Of a stretch of 64,000 bases of DNA, positions 15,001-28,684 are shown one piece after another (the stretch's first letter is position 1; the number at the start of each line of letters is the position of its first letter). Made by a program: the position numbers and the translations under genes. The notes beneath the pieces are model-generated. The model searched no databases. It worked only from the letters and a program-made list of their open reading frames with translations, and had not been told where the DNA came from. Origin of the DNA: Isoperla grammatica (taxonomy: Eukaryota; Arthropoda; Insecta; Plecoptera; Perlodidae). The stretch covers positions 10,390,292 to 10,454,291 of the forward strand of contig OX246739.1 in assembly GCA_945910005.1 (NCBI GenBank), read 5' to 3'.

Positions 15001-16791
15001 CGCGCATGTTATCGTATACAGACAAGAGGGAGTATTCACGTGACGTCACAACGCGCATGTTATCGTATACAGACAAGAGGGAGTATTCACGTGACGACAC
15101 AACGCGCATGTTATCGTATACAGACAAGAGGGAGTATTCACGTGACGTCACAACGCGCATGTTATCGTATACAGACAAGAGGGAGTATTCACGTGACGTC
15201 ACAACGCGCATGTTATCGTATACAGACAAGAGGGAGTATTCACGTGACGTCACAACGCGCATGTTATCGTATACAGACAAGAGGGAGTATTCACGTGACG
15301 TCACAACGCGCATGTTATCGTATACAGACAAGAGGGAGTATTCACGTGACGTCACAACGCGCATGTTATCGTATACAGACAAGAGGGAGTATTCACGTGA
15401 CGTCACAACGCGCATGTTATCGTATACAGACAAGAGGGAGTATTCACGTGACGTCACAACGCGCATGTTATCGTATACAAACAAGAGGGAGTATTCACGT
15501 GACGTCACAACGCGCATGTTATCGTATACAAACAAGAGGGAGTATTCACGTGACGTCACAACGCGCATGTTATCGTATACAGACAAGAGGGAGTATTCAC
15601 GTGACGTCACAACGCGCATGTTATCGTATACAAACAAGAGGGAGTATTCACGTGACGTCACAACGCGCATGTTATCGTATACAGACAAGAGGGAGTATTC
15701 ACGTGACGTCACAACGCGCATGTTATCGTATACAGACAAGAGGGAGTATTCACGTGACGTCACAACGCGCATGTTATCGTATACAGACAAGAGGGAGTAT
15801 TCACGTGACGTCACAACGCGCATGTTATCGTATACAGACAAGAGGGAGTATTCACGTGACGTCACAACGCGCATGTTATCGTATACAGACAAGAGGGAGT
15901 ATTCACGTGACGTCACAACGCGCATGTTATCGTATACAAACAAGAGGGAGTATTCACGTGACGTCACAACGCGCATGTTATCGTATACAAACAAGAGGGA
16001 GTATTCACGTGACGTCACAACGCGCATGTTATCGTATACAGACAAGAGGGAGTATTCACGTGACGTCACAACGCGCATGTTATCGTATACAAACAAGAGG
16101 GAGTATTCACGTGACGTCACAACGCGCATGTTATCGTATACAAACAAGAGGGAGTATTCACGTGACGTCACAACGCGCATGTTATCGTATACAAACAAGA
16201 GGGAGTATTCACGTGACGTCACAACGCGCATGTTATCGTATACAGACAAGAGGGAGTATTCACGTGACGTCACAACGCGCATGTTATCGTATACAGACAA
16301 GAGGGAGTATTCACGTGACGTCACAACGCGCATGTTATCGTATACAGACAAGAGGGAGTATTCACGTGACGTCACAACGCGCATGTTATCGTATACAGAC
16401 AAGAGGGAGTATTCACGTGACGTCACAACGCGCATGTTATCGTATACAGACAAGAGGGAGTATTCACGTGACGTCACAACGCGCATGTTATCGTATACAG
16501 ACAAGAGGGAGTATTCACGTGACGTCACAACGCGCATGTTATCGTATACAGACAAGAGGGAGTATTCACGTGACGTCACAACGCGCATGTTATCGTATAC
16601 AAACAAGAGGGAGTATTCACGTGACGTCACAACGCGCATGTTATCGTATACAAACAAGAGGGAGTATTCACGTGACGTCACAACGCGCATGTTATCGTAT
16701 ACAGACAAGAGGGAGTATTCACGTGACGTCACAACGCGCATGTTATCGTATACAGACAAGAGGGAGTATTCACGTGACGTCACAACGGCCA
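1..16791 (+). repeat. 51-bp satellite array, about 330 units, E-box plus CRE in each unit
   Basis: The unit is exactly 51 bp and repeats head to tail without interspersed sequence. Its core is CACGTGACGTCAC, an E-box palindrome overlapping a cAMP-response-element palindrome, followed by AACGCGCATG and TTATCGTATACAGACAAG. There are about five CpGs per unit. The commonest variant changes GACGTCAC to GACGACAC or GATGACAC, destroying the CRE and keeping the E-box. Rarer variants are AACGGCC, AACGCAC, GCGCAAG and ACAAACAAG. Phase breaks occur at a 15-bp internal duplication near 1729, a truncated unit near 6376 and a 1-bp loss near 11567. Because 51 is 17 codons, frames stay open for kilobases on both strands; these are not genes. 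The array starts before the window and ends cleanly at unique DNA. Confidence 0.98.
9730..11335 (+). repeat. homogenised block within the satellite
   Basis: About 31 consecutive units look identical to the consensus, with intact CRE and E-box, while flanking parts alternate variants every one or two units. This looks like a recently amplified or gene-converted block. Its size is close to the spacing of variant clusters elsewhere in the array, about 1.6 kb. Confidence 0.7.
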
Positions 16792-17355
16792 TGTTGATGG
16801 CAACCTAATAGTAGGCCTACATTTCAAGTTTGCACAACACTGGGAATGTATGACACTTTTTTGTCAATACAAGAAGAAGATGTTTACGGGGAAATATGAC
16901 GGTTTGAACACGTGTATCCCCTGATAGAGTTAACGAAAATGATTATTGAATGTCATTGTAAACTATTAAAAGAGAAGTTGAGACAAAAGAGTTTATTTTT
17001 GGTGACGAACTAATATTAGCGAACCAAAGTAAGGACAGATGGATTTACACCGAACGCCATCTGAAACCTAGTAACAATTATTTACCCTTATCATCAACTG
17101 CCATTGTCACCTCCGGTATCCCCGCAATGAGCATTTCGTGAATACACACTATATGGAGTAAGGAAGAACTTATATTACAACAACGCAATTAAATCACGTG
17201 CACTTAGATGTTCTTGAAATATTGAAGATTCAAAACCAAGAGGCCAGAACAATAAAGGTGCTGTCAATAAAAGGTTCTTGTACAAACATTCGCAAGGGTT
17301 CGCGCACAAAGAAAGCTAGTTACCCGCTTACAGGTAACCAGCGGGAGAGAACAGG
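16792..17355. other. unique sequence between satellite and odorant receptor gene
   Basis: No coding similarity or repeat was recognised. On the minus strand an AATAAA hexamer lies at 16992-16997, downstream of the tentative last exon of the left receptor gene, and could serve as its polyadenylation signal. This is only positional evidence. Confidence 0.4.
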
Positions 17356-17448
17356 TTATTTCATGTAGGATAACGGAACGCTGGCAAGCTTTAACCTGCT
17401 TCTATTGTGCATAGCTGCACTTAGAAGCATGATATAGTTGTCCCAAGA
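17356..17448 (-). CDS. tentative last exon of left odorant receptor
   Basis: After an AG at 17449-17450 the phase-0 frame reads SWDNYIMLLSAAM and continues to a stop at 17356. A short final exon with an aromatic followed by LL is expected. However, the acceptor has a weak pyrimidine tract, and an AG three bases earlier gives a different short frame, so the choice is uncertain. Confidence 0.3.
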   Translation of the reverse strand, partial: SWDNYIMLLSAAMHNRSRLKLASVPLSYMK

Positions 17449-20400
17449 CTACCTTACGGATGATATCGTCACATGCGTGGCACTCGTAGCCAATCAACGA
17501 TCGGGATCTGCGCGAACTGGGCTCGAGTGGTTCGCTGGTTTGCTACGAGCTCCTCGCCTCTGACGAAAGCATCCGTATGGTACTCTTGGGTCAAGTATAA
17601 CATTCACGACAGTGCAGCGCGGGTAACCAGTTTTCACTGTGTGCGCCCCCTAACGGTGATCCCACTTCTGATGACGTCACTGACCTGAGCGAAGTTCATG
17701 CGTGAAAGAGGGTCGAGCCCCGTGGGTTTCACCTCCAGAGGGACGTTGGCTCGACTCATGATGACGACCATGGACTTCTTGAAGCTCGGCGAGGCTCCGG
17801 TCCAGTCGCTGTTGTACATCGATACGCAGACAGCGTCGTGCTGGATAAATAAATACAATAAACTTCTAAGCACAATCGTTAACATCGTATTCGTAATCGG
17901 CATCGTAATACTGTTTCATGGTTCAGCCCTAGTCTGAGACGGCTCCCCCTATCGCTCCTACTGAGCACCAATTCAGGTTTCTTCTCGTTTTTTATAATGA
18001 CTCCATTGTAGTAGGTTTTTACTCCAGTCATGCCCACACTTATACTTAATATCACGTCAGCTTTCGGTCTTATGCGTCTTTACCTCAGTATTCCCTCATC
18101 TGCTCTAGAGGGCCCAGCCCGGGAGAGCGTTCCATTGAAGTTCAATGTTGAACAATTGCACCTAGTAAGTATGTAGTTTTTCAAGCTGAACCGTTAGTTG
18201 AACAATGCAAATAGGAAGCATGTATTAAACTCTTTCACAATACCGGCAGTAAGTTTTTTGGTAAGGGTTTATTCTAAATTCATTTTTGTTAACCTGGCCG
18301 GCGTTAATCTTCACCACTGCGAACAAAACACGGAAACAGGAAAATATCGCAGGACTGCTGATGGACAAAAGAAATATATTTTGATGTCAATTGTAGCCTT
18401 TGGCCAAAATTAAAGGTCCAAAGACGGATTCAAAGCCTAAGCCTGGGGCCGATCCATGTTCTTGAAAGGTACGTAGAAGAACTGTTGCCTAGTATTTCGT
18501 CTGTAAAATAAACAGATTTCCAGTGAGGAGTAGTAGAATGAACTATGTTTACGAGATGGTCTAGTGTCCTAGGCACTCATTACTATTGAGGTTAGAAGAC
18601 CTTGGCTAATGGTGGTATGGCTTACTATGTCTAGCGTAGCAATTACCTTGAAGCTCCCACTTGTGTGAAATCGCGATGCACACGCGACTTGTAGCAGTAG
18701 TGGTAATGGTGACCGTCTCCTTTTCCGTCCCAATCTTTCCATGATTTGCAAATCGTGAACCAGTACTAGGCTCTAGCGTCTCTTTTTTTATTTGAATTGT
18801 ATATTGATTGTTAAGTAAGAGAAGCGAGCGTTCTGTTTTTTTTTTTTTTTTTTTTTTTTTATGTCTGACATAGCGATCGAACAAAAAGTCCGTTTAACTT
18901 GCAATCAGGACCATCCACAAGCTTCGATGTGGAATGAAAGTGTGTAGTTTTGTGGCAAAGACATTGAAAATAATACAAAGGTACACCATAGTTACTGCAA
19001 AAGGTTTTTCTTAAACAAAATGGCGGCAAAATGTGAGATAGTCATATTTTACTAACATTTCTCCGGCCACGAGTATCTTTATTTTATGGCAATCTGATAA
19101 GTACTGACAAAGTAACACAAAAGAAACTGAAAAATATTTTTCTAAAACACAGTAACCGCCTTATGTGAGGTGCTTATTTTTTAAGTAAATCTGTCACGAG
19201 TATACTTATTTCAGCGCAATCTGATAGGTATTAGAGTATGAAATTAGGTTTCTATTGCTGTCGATATGTGTAAGTAATGGTGGTGGACCACGTAGAAAAC
19301 ACCAGACGAAATGACAAGGAAAAATCTAAGCAAGCACATTGTACAACATTAAACAATGTCGGGAAGTATAATATCTATGGCAATTAAAAACATGTTTGCA
19401 ATGCAATGTCTTATTATGTTATAAGTTGTTGTTGCTTATATTAACTTTGTGAGATTTCTTCACCAGAAAGTGTGTAGATATGTACGCGAACGCTTATCAA
19501 CGCGTCACACAGAGCGTTTTCCTAGAATAGAATTCTATGGGATTGTGGTAAGAGGGACCGTCAATATCCCTCATATATCTTTTTGGTCATCGTTTTACTA
19601 GTACATTCGCTTAGTTTTTATTAATAACGTTTTGTCAACATAAAAAAATGGCATAAAATGAAAATAAACAAAGTCTGACTTGCAGTTGTTATTTTCATCA
19701 CTATGGAAATTAAAATGAGCTTCGAGTCGTGACTCGAGAAGTCAGACTTGAAGTCAAGATATTGACAGTGCATGTCAACCTTAGTTTGTATGTTACTCAA
19801 TTGTGGTGATTTCTACTCACTTGGTCCGAGATGAGTTGCATCATGTTGTTGGTCACCAGGTAGATTAGGGATGTCAATATAGTGAAGGCCACTATGATGC
19901 TGATGTTGAGTCCACCCTTTTCGCCAGGCTGTGAGTAAACAGACCAAAATAAGATTATATTAAATCAAAATATGAGTAAATCAATAGTAAGATATATTAT
20001 CCCAAGAACGTTAGACCAAAAAAGGACACTAAGGGTTTAATAGAAAGGCGTTCGGACACGTTTTAAATATTCAAAATCAAATAATGATGTCTAATGTTAC
20101 TAGCAAGCCCAGCATTCGTTGCAATGCCACTGAAAAAATAAAATGTTAATGTTTGAATTCTGTGTATTGAAGTGCTTTTTGACACACAATATATTTTTCC
20201 GTCTTTAAGTACACAAAAGGGGGTGGGGGGTTTCACTCATTCAGAAACCTTCGCGGGCGTGCGCACAGTAACTCACCAGAGTTTTATTGCATTCGGATGC
20301 ATCCATAGATCGGATAGAGTGCATTAATGCATGTTTGTATCTCAGTGTCGGTGGAGGGTGAGTGGGCCTGGGAGAGGGTTGTAATCATGCAGAAACCTTG

Positions 20401-23400
20401 GCTGCGTGCATACACTAACCCGACAAAATTGTATCGCAATTGGCTGAATGGTTTAAAAAATCGTTATTGGATGTTGGTGTCTCAGTCGTAATAAGGGTTG
20501 GGAGGGGGTGGGGGATTATCATTTAAAATCCTTAGCAGGCGTGCATTCACTAACTCAGCAAAATTGTATCGCAGTCGGATGAATGGTTTAGAAAAGCATT
20601 ATTGCATGTTGGTGTCTCAGTGTGGGTGGGTGGTGAAGGGGGAAGGGGTGGGGAGGGTGCTGTTATCATCTAGAAACCATTGCGGACGTGCGCACAACCA
20701 CTTACCAAAGTTTCATCGGTATCGGATAAATAGTGTAGTAATGTATAAAGAACATAAACACATACACACGTACATTCGTATTTATATATATTGTATGATG
20801 TAATGATGTATTCTGAATACACTGTAAAAACTTTATCTACACATATTTACTATAAATGGCGCAATTATGTAAAAAGTAGCCCGTGCAGGAAGAGATTGAT
20901 GCAATAACGCCCTTTGTCCCACCCAGTTCCTAGGACACTAGTGTACGTACCTTAGTGACAAACAAAGCTGTTTCTCCAAACATCAATGTATTCACTACCA
21001 GCAACACCATGAATGTAATGTTATTAACATCCGCCCAAAGACACATGTATCTGTAAACATCAAACACATTGATGAACATTTATAAAAATAAGTGTCTATT
21101 GTATGTTATTATATATCGTGGGCGTAGAACAAAGGTCACTTACTCCGTTTTCGTAGTACTGAGCAAAATCTGTTAAGTTGTGGGTGCCACTTTGTGACTT
21201 TTTATAGTCAATTTTAATTAAATTTGAAAATTGGGTAAAGCATACGTTTTATAGGTTTGATGTTTTAATGTTTTGTTTTTTACCTAGAGACTTAAGCCTA
21301 CGTTTACCATTTTTATTCGCTAAGTGATTCAAATTACGTAAACAAACCATTTATTGACAGTTTTGAGACGGCAAAAAATAACTAAGTGCACTTATAGTTA
21401 CTTTTGTCTGCCAATAAAACTTTTAAATAGATCTAGTGAACAAATATAATTCGTTGGTTTACAAATCTGAGCGAAGACTGTATGTAGTGACATTTGGCAC
21501 TCAATAGAGGATTCTAAACTCAATTTCACCCAACATTTAGTTAGTGACTTAGTTGTACGCCAAACGATGAATTGTATTACATCTATATGTCCTCTTGTAT
21601 GGGTGAGAATTAAATCGAATTAAAATTGAATCGAACTGAATTTAGATCTGATTTTGCTGTACGAAAGTTTACAAAAATACTGAACAGCCAGCACAGTACA
21701 CTACAGTTCATTACCTAAGCAGTTTCACGTGGAGATGAATAGCATTGGATAGAACATCCTGCATTTCCTGGTGTAGTTCTGTAGCAGTTACTCCTTCTAA
21801 CTCCTTCACTGCTGTACTATCGCCGTCTTGAGAAACATCCTTTATTGGCATTTGATCTCTTTCAGAGTTACGATTAACAACACCTGCTCCATACAGAGTG
21901 CTCACCAATGCGAAGTCATCAACCCTGCTTACAATGAGAGCAGCTGGTGCAGCTCTGAGCTGACCAACTCGCAGTGCACACCCCAGTGGCATTTCATTTC
22001 TTCCACAGCTAAAGCCAGCATCACCTGCTCCATACAGAGTGCTCACCAATGCCAAGTCATCAACCCTGCTTACACTGAGAGCAGCTGGTGCAGCTCTGAG
22101 CTGACCAACTCGCAGTGCACACCCCAGTGGCATTTCATTTCTTCCACAGCTAAAGCCAGCATCACCTGCTCCATACAGAGTGCTCACCAATGCCAAGTCA
22201 TCAACTCTGCTTACACTGAGAGTAGCTGGTACAGTTTTGTGCATCTTACCTTTCAGTGCACACTCTAGTAGCATTTCATCCCTTCCACAGCTAGAGGTCA
22301 CCTCATCATCACCTGCTTTAAACAAGTGTCCCAAAAATGCCAGGTTATCAATTCTCCTGGCCTTGAGGGCAGCTTGTGCAGCTCTGAGCAGACCACCTCG
22401 CTGTGCCGGGCGAGGCGTATCAACCTGTTCGCTGTGTTCGCACTCGATGGTCACAACCGCTCCCTCTGACAGACGAACAGACTCCTTTAGCTTCCTCGCC
22501 TTTATCCTCTTTATTGCAATAGGACGAATATTTTCGAGTGAATTGTTGAGTATTTTAAAGTTTGACCTCGGCAAGATCATAGATGTAACTGTTGCAAATA
22601 GCATTGTCCATCCACCGAAGTAACCAGAAATAGTTTGAACCCATCGGGCAAACAGAGTTATTTCAAAAGCCGGTGACGTCGAGGTGTCCCAGGGATACCA
22701 CTCCCTGGATAAAGAGAGGCACAATGGTTAGACCTGTATTAAACCTACTGTTCACCAATCCAAGTCCGTCGGCTAAGCCTCGAACCCCCGGTCTCTAGAG
22801 ACGACGGACCGTAAGATGTATTGGGGCGTAGCTCCAAGGCTGGTTCTCACATCACTGGGATCAGGATATACTAATTCACGAAGTTGAGGTCTTAGAATGA
22901 TAAGATAGCCTCCAAAAAAAAGGAACACTATTTATTGAATGGCGCTATGCGCGCGCAAAATTTCTCGCTAGGTAGCGCCAATAAATCAGCGAAATTTATA
23001 TTTTTTAAGGTCTTCTTGATTCCGGTGAAGAATTTGGAAAGCTGGTAGAAAGCAGATCTAGATGCGATTTGAATAAATAAATGAAATAAACAAATAGATT
23101 CGTATTTATAGAGTCTACCCACTAAGTAACAATACTGATTTTCAGTAGGGGACTTTAATTTAAGGCGACCAAACCAACCCTGTAGGTTCCGTTCACCATT
23201 GGCGAGTGAGCGATAAGCATTTAAAGATCTTTATTTCAATTTTGAAAAACCTGAATCATTGTTTGTACAGTGCGAGCAACTTCGGACAGATGCCCAAATC
23301 AACAAAGGAAATACAGAGCAATTTTGAACATATTGAGTGCTTCGTTGCTAGTACGGCTCCAAAGTCACCGTTTACTTATTCCCAATATATAAAGTGATGG

Positions 23401-25696
23401 AATCGAATCCATATACGAAGTTAAAAACCTTTAACTGAAGCGGGGTTTGATTTCTGGTCTTTCTGCATAAGAAGCAGGGATGCTAACCACTACACATACG
23501 AGCCACCTATATCTAGTATATAAAGGCTCGTGCACAAGGCTGTGATGGCGGGGTTTGAACTCTGGTCCTTCTGCATTAGAAGCAAGGATGCTAACCACTA
23601 CACATACGAGCCACCTATATCTAGTTTATAAAGGCTCGTGCACAAGACTGTGATGGCGGGGTTTGAACTCTGGTCCTTCTGCATTAGAAGCAAGGATGCT
23701 AACCACTACACATACGAGCCACCTATATCTAGTTTATAAAGGCTCGTGCACAAGACTGTGATGGCACGCAAGAGCTAAGGACATGGCCCTTTAAAACTAT
23801 AATAGTATGTAATGCCGCGTTCTTGGTCGAGCTTAGCCATAATAGTATGTAATGCCGCGTTCTTGGTCGAGCTTAGCCTAGAAAGCCCCCGAGAATGCTG
23901 TAAAAGAATGGAAGCGTGGAAGTTTAAGGAGCTACAAACGTGGTGCGCTTCTTACCATACTTTGCCCAAACAGCGCAATTACACATTAATACTACGTGGC
24001 TGAGTCATGGCGAGGTTGTTTTTGGGGAATCCGGGTCTTCTGGCTCTAACTTACACAACCTGACGGTATCTGTCGTGGCGTCCCAGTGGCTATGACCCCG
24101 TGATGCATTTTGACTCCTCAGTCCATGTCCACGATCACCTTCTTGCCTCGGGGTCTTCCCTCGGGGTCTTCCCTCGGGGTCTTCCCTCGCTCTTCCCACC
24201 GTTCCACATCGGTACAGGTCTACCTCTTCTTCCGTTAAATAACCTAATGCCCTGAATTACACACGTGGACCCTAGCACCTAGACTTTCCTACGTCATAGC
24301 ATACGTCGGGGGGGGGTCACCCCCTCTCTGCCCTACGATGGACGTATCAGGTCACAGATTACCATTAAGACAACTCGGCTTGACCCCCTTGCGTAGAAAT
24401 CACGAATGAGTAGGGACCAGGCCCCACTGACCACATCAAAACAGCGCCTTCTAAAACCTAGGTCAGCATATTTGCCGTAACGATTGCTTTAAATATTATT
24501 ATAAATAGTTTACACTTGCCACCATTTAATGAAAATACAAACATGTTGGCCTAAGAAATAGTCCAGGATAGCTCATAATTTGCGTTGACGACAGATATAA
24601 AGAAGAAAACATTATGTCACCGTAAAGTATCAATAAAATAATACAAAGCAAAAATGTGATAATGAACAAGAATTAACTTTTCCTCGACGATATGTACATA
24701 AGACATCAGTTATTCCAGTATTTACGCCATTATCATCTAAAATTTATTTTTCACCTACCTGACAGCTAATCTTCTTTCTGGTAATAAAATTGAACAGTAG
24801 AAAAGAGTAATTCCGATGGAAATTGCTGCCATTGACGGTAGTTGAAAGTGCTTTACTAAATTTTTACAAAATGTACGCGTTGTGTGGTATATTTCCCTCT
24901 GCTCCTTGTTGTCCAACTGTCCTGGCTCCAGCATCACATCCATCTGTGCAAAGAGACTGTTCATCGCTTTAGGTCTAAAGAACACTGTGCATCCAATCGT
25001 TAAAGGCATCCCTTCAATGATGATGGTGGAAAAAATTGCAGCAACATCGAGGGTGTCATTTTTGCATAAGTACATTGCTGTAGGGTATAAAAAAAAAACA
25101 CATTTGTGGCGAACGTAACTAACAAGAACCAAGGATTTAACCGGCGGAATAATCTCAGGGCCAGACGGAGGGAGCGATGCTTGACGAGCAGGTGAGCAAA
25201 CCGGGGGCTGAAGTACTTGAGGTACAACTCGAGCCCGGGCTCGGTTTCGTCCTGCCAGAAACCTGCAAGCAAAAGTAAACGGTAAAATAGACTGCTTTCT
25301 CCTTCTCCTTCACTTCTCTTTCAATAAAAGATTGATTGTCCATATAAATTAAAGCTTGGATTTTTCGTTGTCATAGTCACTCAATTCACTACAATTCAGC
25401 AATACAAATGTAATTTGTACATATTAAATACAATGGAAATATTTTACAGTAACTGTGGTGTAAGTTTGTAACTTTAAGAAAGATTTTGCCACAAAACTAT
25501 ACACGTACAATCCACTTCGAGGTTTGTGGATGGGCTCAATCTCAACTGCATCGGACTTTTCGTTCGACTGCTATCGATATAAAAAAAAAACAGAACGAAA
25601 GCCATGACAATCTTTTAGAGACGCTTACTTCCCTCGCTTAGTTATTATTTTATAGTTTTATTATTTTTATTATTATTATTATTATTATAATTATTA

Positions 25697-25737
<41 letters not shown>

Positions 25738-28650
25738 GTTATTATTACTTTTATTATTTATTTACAGTAATCGGACGTTATGCCAATGCCATAGAAGATA
25801 TATTTGCCAAAGCTTATGAATCATGTACTGTCAACGTCCATACCAAAGCGAGGAAAAATAAACGAGTAAATCAAGAACGGGTAACAGACGAGATACGTGA
25901 GTTGACTAAATGTAGAGACAAATGTTTTCAAAAATGGAAAAGCGCTAATCTTGTAAATCCTTTAAAGAATTTGTATTTCCAACAGTATAAAGAGATAAGG
26001 AATAGAGTTAACAGCCTTATTAAAAGAACAAAAAAAATTATGTTCAGAATAAATTTGAACATTATAAAAATGACATTAAAAAAACGTGGCAAACTATTAA
26101 TAATGCAATGGGAAGAAAGCCGAAAGATTCTGTCGATGACATTATTGACAGATACTTAGGGCAAAAAAATTCGAACGTGGAAATTGTAGATTGCTTCGTG
26201 AACTCTTTTGTTGAGGGTGTGACTAAATTACAGCATACTTGTGACAAAAAGGTCTGCACTCCATACATAGAGAGGGGTCAAAATCAATCGTTCTATATGC
26301 CGAAAGTGTCAGCAAGGGAAGTTGCAGCAATTATCAATAGTATGGAACGTAAACAGCTGGGTATTGACGGTATTCGAGTGAAAGATTTACAGAATGTGTG
26401 CGATGAGATAAGCCCCTATATTGCTAACTTTATAAACTTATCAATTGAAGAAGGTGTGGTGCCTAAAGAGTTGAAAATTTCTATAATTAGAACTATTTAC
26501 AAAAAAGGAGATCATCTTGATTATAGTAACTACAGACCTATCGCGTTACTGCCAGTAATTGAAAAAATATTAGAACGTTGCGTGGAAAATGCGCTTTCAA
26601 AATATTTGGCTAAGTTCAACATTATAACTAATCAACAATATGGCTTCCAAAAGGGGAGAAGTACGTCAGATTTATTGTTACAATTTACGGATTTCGTTAA
26701 TTCAAAACTAGACGAAAATATGCATATTGTAGCTATGTTTATTGATTTTAGCAAAGCTTTCAATACTCTCAACCATAACATACTATTAGATAATCTGGAA
26801 CAAATAGGAATAAGAGGCAATATGCTTAGTTAAATGGTTAAAGAGCTATTAAAGTGATGGAGAAGTATCGATCAAAGTTCGTAAAACAATCAGTAAAAAT
26901 TACCTGTCAATACCGGGGTACCTCAGGGTTCAATTTTAGGACCAATTCTCTACCTGATTTATGTGAACAATACTATCAATTACATGCGTAAATGCAATAT
27001 CTATTTATATGCAGATGAGACAGCAATAATAGCTGTACACAAAAACTTATCAATTGCCATACAATATTTACAAATAGACTTTAACAGATTATTATTGTGG
27101 GCTCACGATAATAAGCTGGTTATTTACGTAGATAAAACAAAAATTGTTCATATATGTAACCCCTTAAACCAAGATCGTCCCTCTATTGTTAAGGTCATCT
27201 CTCACTCTTATGATTGTTTGCATGGTGAAGCATGTAGTTGTAAATCGATCGTTTAATGTGTGGATATTCATATGTACCTAGGAATCATAATTGACAACCG
27301 ACTTAGTTGGTCACCACATATAGCCAAATTGTGCAGTAAATTACGGTCATGCCTTAGCCAAATGTATTCGATCAAAAACATGTTTCCGGTTAACGTTCTT
27401 AAAACAATTTATCAATCTCTGGAAGAATCCGTATTAATGTATGGTATTTTAGCATGGGGTAACGCGTCGCAATCTAATTTGAATAAATTAATAAGCTTAC
27501 AGAATCGACTGATTCGTTTGTTCACTAACTCAGTTGAAAATGAGACCGGAGATAATATTTATTTAAAGGGAGATGTGTTACCGGTTAATCAATTATATAT
27601 GTACAGGCTTGCAATACAATTCAATTTTAAATCTAACTTTAAAACACCCATCCATCGTTCCATCGCAACGCGTCCTTAAAATACAGCTTTTTATTATGTG
27701 CCGAATTATAACAATAAGCATGGCGCCAGGACTCTCAAAGTAATAATTCCTAGTATTTTTAATGATTTGCCTCAGTATATAACTGCGCTTCCCTCACTTA
27801 GTCAACTTAAACGAGAAGTTAAAGATTTCTATATAAATACAAATAATTAATGACACAGTTAAGTTTAGTCTCGGTTGTGTTTTCTTTGCTTTGGTAGCTT
27901 ATAATGTGTATGTTAATGTTGGTAAATCTTCATTTTCTTCACAATTATTTTAATATTTTTTTTTTTTTTTTTATTTTTAAATTAATTATGTTAATATAAA
28001 ATTATTTGTGGTTTTTGTGTATTTTGTTTCTTTTGGGGAGAACCCCACAGTCAAGCCTTAGGGCTTAGTGGGATAACAATACATGTCCTATGTATACTTT
28101 TGTGTCAATATAACTCTCAATAAAAAAAATATATATATAATAATTATTATTATTATAATTATTTTAATTTTTATTATTGTTATTTATATTATTATTATTT
28201 TATTGAATGTATCACAATCATACAATCTCGGTCAAAGCCGGTGTTTACATGTTAAACGGACGATATGTCAAGTATTTCCATTAGTCTACCTTTTAACTTC
28301 ACTAATCACATGTTACTAGTTTAAACAGTCATCAATCTCGGTCAAAACTAGCGTTAACATGTAATACGGACGTTAAGTCAAGTATTTCCAAGTGTCTATC
28401 TTATTTAACTTCACTAATCACATTTTACTAGTTTAAACAGTCATCAATCTCGGTCAAAGCCGGTGTTAACATGTTATACGGACAATACGGATATCTTCTT
28501 CTTATTATTAAATGCCCGCATTTGGTAATTATGCCATCATGTTGGATCTGGTCCCAGTAGGGACACGCTTCTTTTTCCACCCTCGTCATGCCGCTCGGCA
28601 TTATTATAATAATTATTATTATTATAATTATTATGATTATTATTCAAAAA

Positions 28651-28684
<34 letters not shown>

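Larger units (their letters stand above)
25740..28128 (+). mobile_element. 5'-truncated LINE, antisense in intron 1 of the left gene
   Basis: Non-LTR retrotransposon remnant retaining the linker before the reverse transcriptase, the RT fingers/palm, the thumb region and the 3' UTR; ORF1 and the endonuclease are missing. RT similarity is split by stops and frameshifts. The catalytic YADD box reads YADET, so the copy is dead. The same family lies antisense in intron 1 of the right gene, with its 3' end also nearest exon 1. Confidence 0.9.

Noticed and set aside
1..16791. CRISPR array
   Set aside because: Repeats are contiguous with no unique spacers and the sequence is eukaryotic.
9..16808. 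Very long open frames on both strands across the satellite
   Set aside because: The 51-bp unit is a multiple of three without stops in several frames; all frames are simple repeats and none has a gene-like boundary.
21828..22623. Plus-strand frames opposite the left exon 3
   Set aside because: They are shadows of the coding repeat; the minus-strand frame has splice sites and family motifs.
23441..23764. Three tandem tRNA genes
   Set aside because: Box A/B-like stretches exist, but no acceptor stem closes and the T-arm is irregular; they are tRNA-derived repeat units.
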